DNA of 9,584 nt from an uncultured Pseudomonadota bacterium (lineage in GTDB: Bacteria > Pseudomonadota > Alphaproteobacteria > RF32 > CAG-239): the NCBI GenBank assembly GCA_902796625.1, contig CADBPX010000054.1, positions 1 to 9,584 on the forward strand, given 5' to 3'. Positions 1-8,162 of this stretch are shown piece by piece. Positions within the stretch are counted from its first letter, which is position 1. Each line of letters begins with the position of its first letter. A program made the position numbers and the translations under genes. The notes under the pieces were generated by a model, which was not told the origin of the DNA, made no database searches, and saw only the letters and a program-made list of their open reading frames with translations.

Positions 1-1153
1 GACCATCTAAAATCTGTTTTTCCTTAATTTTATCCCCGCTTTGTCGCACCTGCCGATGATATACATTACGTCGTCCGCCGCCGTGTGTTAAAGCCGGCTT
101 ATCATTGTTTGGCAAATTCTGTGCCGTGGTAATTCCGCCGCGACACATTGCATAATCGCCGGTCAGAGCAATCAAATCTACATCAACCATGGTCTGCTTT
201 AATCCTTTATTACCGCCGACATTTTGCACATAATCTTGGCAACGTGGCATTAAATCCGCCAATTTCACCATCTGGTCTTTAAATTTCAGCAACAAATCCG
301 TACCTTTTTTATTAACTACACCGACACGAATTCCGATTTTATCCTTCGGTACCGGCGCAATTTTTAATTGGCGCAAACGCGCGCATAAATCTTTATTTGA
401 AAAGATAGTCGGTGTCATCTTATCATCATAGTTTTCGCGGCTTACCGTAAATTCCAGCGGTGTATTTTGCATTTGCGCCCAATGCTTATCGGCTAAAATA
501 TCCATTTCCGCATTGTTTTGCAAAAAAGCCTGTGCCTGCCACCCTAAATAATCCTTAAACAATTCATCGGTTGTATAATAGGCTGCACATTCGAGCTGAT
601 TGGCAATTTCCGCAAATTCTTCGGCAAAATATTCGGTATAATCAACAGCCGTTAAAATATCCCCCTCACGGCGCACCATAGTCCGCGCACTTAAAATCTC
701 GGCCACTTCTTTGGATAATCCCATATCCAACATACGATTAATAATATTATGAAATTCATCAACCGTTAAATCTTGCGGATAGAAATTGCACCCATCTAAA
801 ACATGTATTCCTTTAAATATCTCCACCGGTTTTTTATCCAAGCCGTTTGAACCGGCAACACCGTTGAGTGAATTAAATAATCGCAAGACATCAGCGGCAT
901 ACTCGCTTTCCGCGGCAGCAACTTCCAGTGCTTGTTTTTGTACCAAATTAAGCGGATGATCCATCTCCAATGCCACATCATTCATAATTTGAGCGGCATT
1001 AACCAGATGTTCCACAGCTTTTTTATCGCCGTCGGATAATGACTGATAAGATTCATGTTCTTTATCTATCAATTTTATCGGCCGCATTTCTTCATTAACC
1101 ATACGATGCAAATCTTCCGCCGAATAATTTAACTCAAATCCATTAATTTTCAT
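1..1153 (-). CDS. M49 (dipeptidyl peptidase III)-like protein, N-terminal 384 residues
   Basis: The reading frame is open from an ATG at 1153 to the left edge, so only the N-terminal 384 residues are visible. The start is supported by a GGAG Shine-Dalgarno at 1164-1161, 7 nt upstream, and it overlaps the preceding stop by 11 bp. No signal peptide or membrane segment is seen, so the protein is probably cytoplasmic. Remembered patterns of bacterial DPP III-like proteins match in order: a GxNFYPxDLTxxEF block (residues 121-134), a segment around 200-245 (KDYLGWQAQAFL, then TPLEF...NYDDK), and a block with TGD, GGITTAQNLPNND and GGGRR (331-362) followed by KIKEKQIL. M49 enzymes are zinc peptidases that remove dipeptides from peptide N-termini. 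Their zinc motif HExxGH lies further C-terminal, outside this window, so catalytic competence cannot be judged. The family call comes from pattern memory and is moderately secure; some other conserved family is possible. Confidence 0.6.
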   Translation of the reverse strand, partial: MKINGFELNYSAEDLHRMVNEEMRPIKLIDKEHESYQSLSDGDKKAVEHLVNAAQIMNDVALEMDHPLNLVQKQALEVAAAESEYAADVLRLFNSLNGVAGSNGLDKKPVEIFKGIHVLDGCNFYPQDLTVDEFHNIINRMLDMGLSKEVAEILSARTMVRREGDILTAVDYTEYFAEEFAEIANQLECAAYYTTDELFKDYLGWQAQAFLQNNAEMDILADKHWAQMQNTPLEFTVSRENYDDKMTPTIFSNKDLCARLRQLKIAPVPKDKIGIRVGVVNKKGTDLLLKFKDQMVKLADLMPRCQDYVQNVGGNKGLKQTMVDVDLIALTGDYAMCRGGITTAQNLPNNDKPALTHGGGRRNVYHRQVRQSGDKIKEKQILDG

Positions 1154-2378
1154 ACTCTATCTCCACTGTTTTAAATTTATAATACTTAACATCTTCCGCC
1201 ACAACCATATCCGGAATTCCGGCCGCCTGATGCAATATATTTAGCCATGAATCCGCAGATGCCAACCTTTTATCGCTTGTAATAAGCCCAAACAAATGCC
1301 GATATTCCACCCAAACTCCGTCATCGGCGGCCAAAAATCCGGATTGCAACATTTGATGCGGATCTTCAACATATTCCAGATCGGTAAGCAAATAAATTTT
1401 TATACTCTTTATCTGATCATTCTTTATTTTAGGTAAAAATTGTTCGGCAATATCTCGCAAGGCTGTTATCACTGCGCTGTTTTTTCTTACAGCCGTTAAC
1501 AAAACATTATCTGCCACAACCTCAACATAAATATTCCCACGATCGTAAAAATGCTCATCTTTTAGTTTAATATTTTCTTTTCCCTGCAATTTTTGTCTTA
1601 AAAATTGCATTAACTGAGAGCCGTATTTTTCGGCATAAAGTTTTAATGCCTTCTTTTGTTGTTCAATAATTTCCCCTGATTTCAGATCATATTCCTCTAA
1701 TAGTGAAGATACATCAGCAAAATCAGAAAGTTGCGTATCAATAGTATCAACAACATTCGCTTTCAGTGAATATTGTTGGGCAAAATAAATTGCTTCATTA
1801 ACTAACGTATCATCTTTTTGCGGTAAAATTATTGAGCTGAGATCAGCCGGCATAATCACAAGATTTCCTTCTTCTTGCAAAGCCTTATTTATTTTTTCCT
1901 CAACAGCAATATCCTGCTTGGAAAAATCTCCGACTTCAATTTGCTCCAATTTCAAAAAATCTTTTATCAAAGCGGCAAAATCTTCGCTTTCTGCCCCATT
2001 AAAAACTATCAATGCCTGTCGATACTTATCTTGCGACAGTATTTCAGAAAACAAGCTATGCAGAAAATTTTGGTATTCCGGCGTTTTATTATTATCTATA
2101 AGTAGCATTTTAATTTCCTGCTTTTTATAATTATCAAAGTGCCGTAAATAAGTTGCCAGCTTATTTTTATTCTCCGAACGCTCATTATAAAAAAGCAGTG
2201 CCATTGCATGATTTTGCAGATTTTCGTGCTTTTTATTTTTACCGAAATCTGTGATTTTTTCATAATTGGCAAAAGGATTTTGCCATAAATAATTTACATT
2301 AACCGCGACACCCCATAGAATTATTGCTATCAGAATGCTCCACAGTAATATGCGATGTTTCTTTTTCTTAGTTGTCAT
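1143..2378 (-). CDS. Membrane-anchored protein with a possible AMMECR1-like C-terminal domain
   Basis: This is a 411-aa protein of unknown function. The ATG at 2378 is preferred over an upstream in-frame start at 2555, because the extra 59 residues would lie out of frame inside the HAD gene and do not look like protein. The N-terminus is KKKKHR followed by one hydrophobic segment (about residues 10-30), which suggests a single-pass anchor with the rest outside the cytoplasm. Residues 55-215 look like a soluble alpha/beta domain (strands such as IKMLLID, QALIVFNG, GNLVIMPA). Residues 240-411 resemble the second half of AMMECR1/AmmeMemoRadiSam protein A in spacing: IKIYLLTDLEYVEDP, then GVWVEYRHLFGLITS, then AGIP and a closing YYKFKTVEIEYE. 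The signature LRGCIG motif of AMMECR1 is absent, so any homology is distant and an active site is doubtful. The gene overlaps both neighbours by 11 bp, consistent with translational coupling. Existence as a gene is secure; the domain assignment is a hypothesis. Confidence 0.85.
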   Translation of the reverse strand: MTTKKKKHRILLWSILIAIILWGVAVNVNYLWQNPFANYEKITDFGKNKKHENLQNHAMALLFYNERSENKNKLATYLRHFDNYKKQEIKMLLIDNNKTPEYQNFLHSLFSEILSQDKYRQALIVFNGAESEDFAALIKDFLKLEQIEVGDFSKQDIAVEEKINKALQEEGNLVIMPADLSSIILPQKDDTLVNEAIYFAQQYSLKANVVDTIDTQLSDFADVSSLLEEYDLKSGEIIEQQKKALKLYAEKYGSQLMQFLRQKLQGKENIKLKDEHFYDRGNIYVEVVADNVLLTAVRKNSAVITALRDIAEQFLPKIKNDQIKSIKIYLLTDLEYVEDPHQMLQSGFLAADDGVWVEYRHLFGLITSDKRLASADSWLNILHQAAGIPDMVVAEDVKYYKFKTVEIEYEN

Positions 2379-3054
2379 GATTTTCCGCTTCCAGAGCTCT
2401 ATAAAATTCACCGAAATCGGCAAAATAGTCAATCGTTGCCGCCTCACTCTCACTTTCTGCCGAATTCCAAATCGGTTGACCAACTCGAATAGCTCTGGCT
2501 CCGGCGCTGAGAGCACATCGGCTATCCATCGGACTATCGCCGACCAGCCACACATTTTGCGGATTAATCACATCTACCATTCCTTGAACGGCATAAATCA
2601 ACTGCTCGCCATGCGGTTTATCTCGTGGAGCCTCGTGCCCGCAAACTATTCGATCAAATTCAATGAGCGGATATAAATAATCTTTTTCTCTCAGAAGTAA
2701 TTCTCGTTCTTTATTGCTGACAATAACCGTTTTAATCTGCAAATCATTCAACAGTTTCAGAGTTTTCGTTGCCCCATCAGGTACTTTGACAATTTGTGGA
2801 GCAATTTGCAGATAAATTTCCCGATATTTAGCATACATTTCTTCGGCTCGATCGCCGAAAATTACGGCAAAATTATCACGAAAAGACAAGTCCGGATTGC
2901 GTTGTTGTTTCACAACCTCCCAATTTGGCATTTGCTGCTGATGCAAAACTTCGTTTATAGCCCTCACTAAAGCTTCCCGCGTTAAAGCCAGAGTATTGTC
3001 CCAATCGAAAGCAACGACCAGCAAACCACTAACATTTAAACTCTGACGTTGCAT
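2368..3054 (-). CDS. HAD-superfamily phosphatase, phosphoglycolate phosphatase-like
   Basis: This is a 228-aa cytoplasmic hydrolase of the haloacid dehalogenase superfamily. All four HAD motifs are visible: motif I DWDNT (nucleophile D17, general acid/base D19), motif II S113 in IVSNKE, motif III K146 in RDKP, and motif IV GDSPMD (172-177), which binds magnesium. An alpha-helical cap fits residues 25-90, as in Gph-type enzymes. Tryptophan and asparagine in motif I replace the more usual DxDGT. The substrate is unknown; a small phosphomonoester is likely. The ATG at 3054 is chosen because GGAG lies 9 nt upstream at 3067-3064. An ATG at 3069 and a TTG at 3099 are in frame but have poorer ribosome sites and add non-conserved residues. 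The gene follows serS after 77 nt, and its stop overlaps the next start in the sequence ATGACAACTAA. Confidence 0.9.
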   Translation of the reverse strand: MQRQSLNVSGLLVVAFDWDNTLALTREALVRAINEVLHQQQMPNWEVVKQQRNPDLSFRDNFAVIFGDRAEEMYAKYREIYLQIAPQIVKVPDGATKTLKLLNDLQIKTVIVSNKERELLLREKDYLYPLIEFDRIVCGHEAPRDKPHGEQLIYAVQGMVDVINPQNVWLVGDSPMDSRCALSAGARAIRVGQPIWNSAESESEAATIDYFADFGEFYRALEAENHDN

Positions 3055-3063
3055 TTTTAAATT

Positions 3064-3067
3064 CTCC
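3064..3067 (-). promoter_or_regulatory. Shine-Dalgarno deciding the HAD gene start
   Basis: Read on the minus strand this is GGAG, 9 nt before the ATG at 3054. Neither alternative upstream start (ATG 3069, TTG 3099) has a comparable site, so this decides the start. Confidence 0.6.
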
Positions 3068-3113
3068 ATTGATAACGACCGGCACTTACTTATTTTCAAG
3101 GAAACAATTACTC

Positions 3114-3126
3114 TTTGCTAAGCAAA
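3114..3126. repeat. Short inverted repeat just after serS
   Basis: TTTGCT and AGCAAA flank a single central base, immediately downstream of the serS stop. As RNA it could fold into a weak 5-bp AU-rich hairpin. No U-tract follows on the minus strand, so efficient termination is unlikely and read-through from serS into the HAD gene is expected. It may be chance. Confidence 0.3.
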
Positions 3127-3131
3127 AACTT

Positions 3132-4412
3132 CTATTTTGCATTTTTACCTATAAATTTACGCCCTCCCAAGTAAGGCTGTAACTTCACCGGAATTTTAAT
3201 TGTACCGTCTTTTTGCTGATGAACTTCCATAAACGGCACCAAAGCTCGCGGCGTGGCAATACCGGTATTGTTCAATGTATGACAATACTGCATTTTACCA
3301 TCATTGGCGCGATAACGTAAATTTGTCCGGCGTGCCTGCCAGTCAGTAATATTTGAGCAAGAATGGGTTTCGCGATAGCAATTTTGTGACGGCACCCACG
3401 CCTCTAAATCATATTGTCGATATTTTGGTGCCCCCATATCACCGGTACAAACTTCCAGCACCTGATATGGAAGCTCTAAATCCTGCAAAACCTCTTCGGA
3501 AATTTGTAAAAGCTTTTTATGCCACTTTTCACTCTCGGCAAGATCATTTTTACAAATTACGAACTGTTCAGTTTTGAAAAATTGATGTACTCTTACCAAA
3601 CCACGCGTATCCTTGCCAGCAGCACCGGCCTCACGACGGAAACAAGGCGAAAAACCAGCATACAAAATTGGCAATTCTGCCTCAGTTAAAATTTCATCGG
3701 CCCGCAATGAATTCAAAATTAATTCTGCCGTTCCGGAAAGATAAACATCATCAGCCGGCATATAATAAATTTCATCACGCGCAAATGGCAAATATCCTTG
3801 ATTATAGAGCGGCTTTTCCTTAGAAATTGCCGGCACCGTAACCAAAGTAAAACCATGGCTACGCAATTTATCCATCACCATCATGTGAATAGCAAGTTCC
3901 AATTGTGCCAAATCATTCTTAATTGCATAAGTACGTGAACCGGAAACTTTGGCAATCCGTTCCATTTCGCTCCAATCATTAATTTCCATCAGCTCAATAT
4001 GGTCGTGCGGCGTAAAATCAAACGCCGGAATCTCTCCGACCTTACGACGAACAACATTCGCACTGTCGTCTGGTCCGTCTGGACTTTCCTCGCTTGGATA
4101 ATTCGGCATACGCAACATCATATCATCAAATTTTGCCTGAATGGCCGATAATTTTTCCTGTTCTGCCTTAAACTGTTCGCCAACCGCCTTGCTTTGTGCA
4201 ATAATAGCCGGACGATCTTCGGCAGAAGCTGATTTTATTGAATTACTTAACTTATTTTTTTCTTCAGCCAACGCCTGAGAAGAAGTTTTCAGCTTATTCA
4301 TCTCATAAAAAGTTTCAAGCAACTCATCAACTTTTTCTGCCGGAAACCCTTTCCGCCCCAAACTTTTCTTCACCCACTCTGAATTATCGGCAATAAATTT
4401 AATATCTAACAT
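3132..4412 (-). CDS. serS: Seryl-tRNA synthetase
   Basis: This 426-aa class II synthetase charges tRNA-Ser (and tRNA-Sec where present) with serine in the cytoplasm; the length is normal for bacteria. Residues 1-105 form the tRNA-binding N-terminal domain, rich in charged residues as expected for the long antiparallel coiled coil (about 28-100). The catalytic core follows, with the serine-binding TAE loop (228-230), motif 2 around FSPCFRREAG (254-263, arginines 259-260), the THSCSN segment (349-354) with WQARR after it, and motif 3 NNTGIATPRALVPFME (381-396, Arg389). Motif 3 carries GIATPR rather than the GLAVGR of E. coli-type enzymes, a natural variant as I recall. The ATG at 4412 gives the typical MLDIKFI N-terminus; a GTG at 4415 directly before it is in frame. 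It heads the transcription unit running through the HAD, membrane protein and M49-like genes. Confidence 0.97.
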   Translation of the reverse strand: MLDIKFIADNSEWVKKSLGRKGFPAEKVDELLETFYEMNKLKTSSQALAEEKNKLSNSIKSASAEDRPAIIAQSKAVGEQFKAEQEKLSAIQAKFDDMMLRMPNYPSEESPDGPDDSANVVRRKVGEIPAFDFTPHDHIELMEINDWSEMERIAKVSGSRTYAIKNDLAQLELAIHMMVMDKLRSHGFTLVTVPAISKEKPLYNQGYLPFARDEIYYMPADDVYLSGTAELILNSLRADEILTEAELPILYAGFSPCFRREAGAAGKDTRGLVRVHQFFKTEQFVICKNDLAESEKWHKKLLQISEEVLQDLELPYQVLEVCTGDMGAPKYRQYDLEAWVPSQNCYRETHSCSNITDWQARRTNLRYRANDGKMQYCHTLNNTGIATPRALVPFMEVHQQKDGTIKIPVKLQPYLGGRKFIGKNAK

Positions 4413-4451
4413 CACTTATGTCCCAAAAATATCAATATTTAAACTAGAAAA

Positions 4452-4479
4452 ATTATACTTTTTTTCTGAAAGATTACAA
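4452..4479 (-). promoter_or_regulatory. Predicted sigma70-type promoter of serS
   Basis: On the minus strand, a -35 TTGTAA (4479-4474) is separated by 16 nt from a perfect -10 TATAAT (4457-4452). Transcription would begin near 4445, giving a leader of about 33 nt with GGGA before the start. The leader is too short for a T-box or riboswitch. The promoter makes serS the head of its own unit although secA and its partner lie upstream on the same strand. Confidence 0.6.
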
Positions 4480-4500
4480 TACCTTTTTTATTTTTTCAAC

Positions 4501-4533
4501 GCTCAAAGTTAAAACCCAAGCATTTGATTGAGC
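4501..4533 (-). terminator. Weak inverted repeat after the secA unit
   Basis: GCTCAA (4501-4506) and TTGAGC (4528-4533) form a 6-bp stem with a 21-nt loop between the pilin-like gene and the serS promoter. On the minus strand it is followed by an A-rich rather than U-rich stretch, so it is not a convincing intrinsic terminator. No better terminator is visible in this 126-bp gap, so some read-through from secA into serS is possible. Confidence 0.25.
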
Positions 4534-4538
4534 ATATT

Positions 4539-5453
4539 TTACCGCTTATTATGCAACTTTTTTTGCTCAACTTTCTTCAGCAGATTATTTTGCATAATTT
4601 TTTTGATTTCCAGCGAATTTTCTTGATGCCGCGGTTTATCAACATTATAAACGGTGTAATGCAAGGCAAAAGAACAATTTGTGCCGGAACAATTACAACC
4701 GAGTTCTGCCTGGCTCTGTGTAAACGGCACCGGCACGAACTTATCATCAGGTCGCGCCACATTGGTACTAAAATGCATATGCGGTTTTCGATAGCGCATA
4801 TGCCCGAACTTATCTCTATATTTTACCGGTTTTTGCCTTTCAGCCTCTTTATCAATGTCCGTAAAAGCCGTATCATTTCCCTGATAGTCAACGCTACCGA
4901 TTGCCGCAGCCAGCAAACCTTGTTCTTTTCCTCCCCAATCCATCATTGCCAAGGCCACGCAATTTTCTTTACTAAGTCCTTGATAACTGATTTTAAATGT
5001 AGGAGACATCACAAATTCTTTAGCGTTTTCCAAAGGTTTTGATGCCTCAATAAGCACTTTTCCGCCGAAATTATTTACAATACTACCTCCTTGCAACATA
5101 GCTGCCGGAACTGCACCATACTCCACCAATTTTTCCTTTGCCAAAACTCTCTCATCTTGATGAATTATGTACATTTGCCGAATATTATCCACCAACTGAG
5201 AAATTTGACTGACGGTAACTTCTATATCGGTTAAATCTGCTAATTGTTTTTTGGTAGATTGAAAAAAACGGTGTGTATAATGCAAAAAAATACTGGCGAA
5301 CAAAAGAGCGAACATAACACACAAACTGACAACCATCAAAAACTTCTTTTTTTGTTCTTTTTGATGTCTTAATTCTTTACGTTGCTGAATTTCAGCATAC
5401 TCTTGCCGTCGTTTTTTCTCTTCAGCGGTTATGTTTGCGCTCTCATCTGTCAT
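4539..5453 (-). CDS. Membrane-anchored pilin-like protein (PilS/type IVb pilin-like outer domain)
   Basis: This 304-aa protein begins with a highly charged cytoplasmic tail (residues 1-37), then one hydrophobic segment (about 38-58), then a large outer domain. Residues 78-170 follow the layout I associate with PilS-type type IVb pilins: a helix with IRQMY (91-95), EYGAVPAAML (111-120), GGSIVNNFGGKV (122-133), then FKISYQGLSKENC (153-165). The end FTQSQAELGCNC...FALHYTVY (244-269) resembles the cysteine and final strand closing the pilin fold, so C165 may pair with C253, C255 or C260. A prepilin peptidase site (G followed by a hydrophobic stretch with E5) is not seen before the membrane segment, and the tail is unlike a prepilin leader, so it may stay uncleaved and not polymerise. 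The ATG lies 3 bp after the secA stop, with GGAGG 15 nt upstream inside secA, so the two are probably co-transcribed. The fold is inferred from pattern; the function is unknown. Confidence 0.85.
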   Translation of the reverse strand: MTDESANITAEEKKRRQEYAEIQQRKELRHQKEQKKKFLMVVSLCVMFALLFASIFLHYTHRFFQSTKKQLADLTDIEVTVSQISQLVDNIRQMYIIHQDERVLAKEKLVEYGAVPAAMLQGGSIVNNFGGKVLIEASKPLENAKEFVMSPTFKISYQGLSKENCVALAMMDWGGKEQGLLAAAIGSVDYQGNDTAFTDIDKEAERQKPVKYRDKFGHMRYRKPHMHFSTNVARPDDKFVPVPFTQSQAELGCNCSGTNCSFALHYTVYNVDKPRHQENSLEIKKIMQNNLLKKVEQKKLHNKR

Positions 5454-5456
5454 TGG

Positions 5457-8132
5457 TTAATTTACAATCCTCCCGTGACAATGCTTAAACTTTTTACCGC
5501 TCCCGCAAGGACACGGATCATTACGTGAAACATTGGCAAAAATCCGCGGATCAAGTTTTGAACCGTCTTCCTGAATATTACTGTCATGCTGAATAGACAT
5601 TTTGCGGTTTTGTTCTTTTTCCATAGCTCGGTTCATCTGATCTTGCGAATCCGTCTGAATTTGTGTATGACAAATCACCACACTGACTCGTTCTTTCAGA
5701 ACCGACAACAAATTGGCAAACATATTGAACGCTTCTTTTTTGTATTCGTTGAGCGGATCTTTTTGCCCGTATGCTCGCAATCCGATTGTATGCCGCATTA
5801 AATCGAGTGCCGCAATATGATCTTTCCACAACTGGTCCAAAACTTGAAGTAAAATACTCTTTTGCACCATTTTAACCACATCAGCCGGCAATGCTTTTTC
5901 CCGTTCAGCCAGTCGAGCATCAACTTCTTGCAAAATTCGATCTTTTAAGCTTTCGCTATCCATTTCCGGTTCATTACACCAATTAATTATCGGCAAACTG
6001 AAACCTGTTGCCACCTGCAAATCTTGCTTCAGTCCGTCTTTATTCCATTCCTCGACCGATGTTCCATAAGGTGCATGAGCAGAAATTATAGAGCCTAAAT
6101 ACTCATCACGCATATCCTTTATTGTATCGGAAAGATCCTCTTCTTCAAGAATTTCCCGCCGTTCTTCATAAATAATCTTGCGCTGATCATTCATAACATT
6201 ATCGTATTTAAGCAAATCTTTACGAATATCAAAATTTCGCTCTTCCACTTTTTTCTGTGCCTTTTCCAAGGCCTTGGTAATCCACGGATGAACCAAGGCT
6301 TCACCTTCCGGCAGTCCCAATCGTTTTAAGACATTGCCCATTTTATCAGAGCCGAAAATCCGCATTAAATCATCTTGCATTGAAAGGAAAAACTTAGATG
6401 TTCCCGGATCGCCCTGACGTCCTGAACGTCCGCGAAGTTGGTTGTCAATACGCCGGCTTTCATGTCGTTCGGTACCCAAAATATACAAACCGCCGGCAGC
6501 TAAAACTTTTTCCTTATCAGCCGCCACTTGAGCTTCAATTTTTTTCTTTAATTCCGCGATTTGCTCCGGCGTTTCATCACCTTTCAGCATTTCTTTAAGT
6601 TTCATATCCGGATTACCGCCGAGCTGAATATCCGTACCGCGGCCGGCCATATTGGTAGCAATAGTTACGGCTCCGGAAACACCGGCCTGTGCCACGATAG
6701 CCGCTTCCCGATCATGATAGCGTGCATTCAAAACCTCAAATTTCAAACTTGGTTCCGCCCGATGCAATAAGTCAGCCACTATTTCCGACTTTTCCACGGA
6801 TGTTGTGCCGACCAAAACCGGCTGACCACGGCGGTGACAATCTAAAATTGTGTTAATAATAGCCCGATATTTTTCACCTTCCGTACGATAAACTTCGTCC
6901 TGCAAATCCTCTCTTTTCACCGGCCGATTAGTCGGAATTTCCACGCACATTAAATGATAAATATCATTAAATTCCGTTTCTTCCGTCATAGCGGTACCGG
7001 TCATACCGGCAAGTTTCGGATACAGCCGAAAATAATTTTGGAATGTAATTGAAGCCAAGGTTTGATTTTCTGACTGAATTTTTACCCCTTCTTTAGCTTC
7101 CAAGGCTTGATGCATGCCGTCGCTGAATCGCCGACCTTCCATAATACGTCCGGTAAATTCATCGACGATAACGACTTTATCATCTTTAACAATATAGTCG
7201 ACATCACGTTGAAACATTTTGTGCGCCCGCAATGCATTATTAACGTGCTGTACCAAATTTACATTACCGATATCATAAAGCGAGCCGTCTTTAATCAAAC
7301 CGGCCTCGCGCAAAAGTTGCTCGATATGTTCCATTCCCGATTCGGTCAAAGTAACGGTGCGGTGTTTTTCGTCTTTTTCATAATCAGAATCCAACAAATG
7401 CGGAATCAGTTTGGAAACGGTGATATAAGTTGCCGAAGAATCCTGCGCCTCGCCGGAAATAATCAATGGTGTCCGCGCTTCATCGATCAAAATTGAATCA
7501 ACTTCATCGACAATAGCATAGTTAAAATCACGTTGTACTTTTTCATACAAGCTGAACTTCATATTATCACGCAAATAATCGAACCCCAGTTCATTATTGG
7601 TTGCGTAAACGATATCGGCGTTATAAGCCATTCGTCTTTCATTATCACTTTTCCCGTGTACAATATAGTCAACCGTTAAACCTAAAAAACGGTAAACTTG
7701 TCCCATCCATTCGGCATCACGCTTTGCTAAATAATCATTAACCGTAACGATATGAACTCCCTTGCCTTCCAATGCGTTCAAATAGGCTGCCAACGTTGCC
7801 ACCAGTGTTTTACCTTCACCGGTTTTCATTTCGGCGATCATACCCTTATGCAATACAATACCACCGACAAGCTGCACATCGTAGTGACGCTGCCCCATAA
7901 CACGTTTTGCCGCTTCACGAACGGTAGCAAACGCTTCCGGTAAAAGATCATCTAAAGTTTCGCCTTTTTTAATCCGTTCACGATATTCATTGGTTTTATT
8001 TTTTAACTCATCATCGGATAATTTAATAAAATTCGGTTCTAAAGCATTAATCTGTTCAACAATTTTATACTGTTTTTTCACAAAACGATCATTTGCACTG
8101 CCAAAGATCTTACGAGCAATTTTTCCTAACAT
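5457..8132 (-). CDS. secA: Preprotein translocase ATPase SecA
   Basis: SecA is the motor that pushes unfolded preproteins through SecYEG at the inner membrane using ATP. The 891-aa length is usual for proteobacteria. Visible in order are Walker A MKTGEGKT (102-109), the DEVD Walker B box (209-212), IDEARTPLIISG (216-227), the preprotein cross-linking region (about 228-370), GTTSVEKSE (442-450), TNMAGRGTDIQLGGN (493-507), ERHESRRIDNQLRGRSGRQGDPG (555-577), the helical scaffold and wing region (about 615-830), and a C-terminal SEC-C zinc motif with C874, C876, C885 and H886, which binds SecB or ribosomes. No catalytic residue is missing. AAGGA 6 nt upstream supports the start at 8132. A predicted promoter with an inverted repeat over its -35 lies in the divergent region shared with the PPIase gene. 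It is followed by the pilin-like gene. Confidence 0.99.
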   Translation of the reverse strand: MLGKIARKIFGSANDRFVKKQYKIVEQINALEPNFIKLSDDELKNKTNEYRERIKKGETLDDLLPEAFATVREAAKRVMGQRHYDVQLVGGIVLHKGMIAEMKTGEGKTLVATLAAYLNALEGKGVHIVTVNDYLAKRDAEWMGQVYRFLGLTVDYIVHGKSDNERRMAYNADIVYATNNELGFDYLRDNMKFSLYEKVQRDFNYAIVDEVDSILIDEARTPLIISGEAQDSSATYITVSKLIPHLLDSDYEKDEKHRTVTLTESGMEHIEQLLREAGLIKDGSLYDIGNVNLVQHVNNALRAHKMFQRDVDYIVKDDKVVIVDEFTGRIMEGRRFSDGMHQALEAKEGVKIQSENQTLASITFQNYFRLYPKLAGMTGTAMTEETEFNDIYHLMCVEIPTNRPVKREDLQDEVYRTEGEKYRAIINTILDCHRRGQPVLVGTTSVEKSEIVADLLHRAEPSLKFEVLNARYHDREAAIVAQAGVSGAVTIATNMAGRGTDIQLGGNPDMKLKEMLKGDETPEQIAELKKKIEAQVAADKEKVLAAGGLYILGTERHESRRIDNQLRGRSGRQGDPGTSKFFLSMQDDLMRIFGSDKMGNVLKRLGLPEGEALVHPWITKALEKAQKKVEERNFDIRKDLLKYDNVMNDQRKIIYEERREILEEEDLSDTIKDMRDEYLGSIISAHAPYGTSVEEWNKDGLKQDLQVATGFSLPIINWCNEPEMDSESLKDRILQEVDARLAEREKALPADVVKMVQKSILLQVLDQLWKDHIAALDLMRHTIGLRAYGQKDPLNEYKKEAFNMFANLLSVLKERVSVVICHTQIQTDSQDQMNRAMEKEQNRKMSIQHDSNIQEDGSKLDPRIFANVSRNDPCPCGSGKKFKHCHGRIVN

Positions 8133-8162
8133 ATATATTCCTTAAAAGCTATAGTGTAACAT

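Noticed and set aside
2379..2555. N-terminal extension of the membrane protein by 59 residues
   Set aside because: The region codes for HAD residues in another frame, including motif IV, and the extension reads as non-protein. The ATG at 2378 gives a normal basic-hydrophobic N-terminus.
2335..2676. Plus-strand open frame of 113 codons
   Set aside because: It is antisense to the HAD gene and the start of the membrane protein gene, both of which have convincing motifs.
4413..4538. T-box or riboswitch leader for serS
   Set aside because: The predicted leader is only about 33 nt, with no specifier stem or T-box sequence, and T-boxes are not expected in Alphaproteobacteria.
4524..5042. Plus-strand open frame of 172 codons
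   Set aside because: It lies opposite the pilin-like gene, has no ribosome site, and its product is a hydrophobic, residue-biased antisense translation. The minus frame shows recognisable domain patterns.
7107..7496. Plus-strand open frame of 129 codons inside secA
   Set aside because: It is an antisense shadow of the fully conserved SecA reading frame and has no initiation signals.
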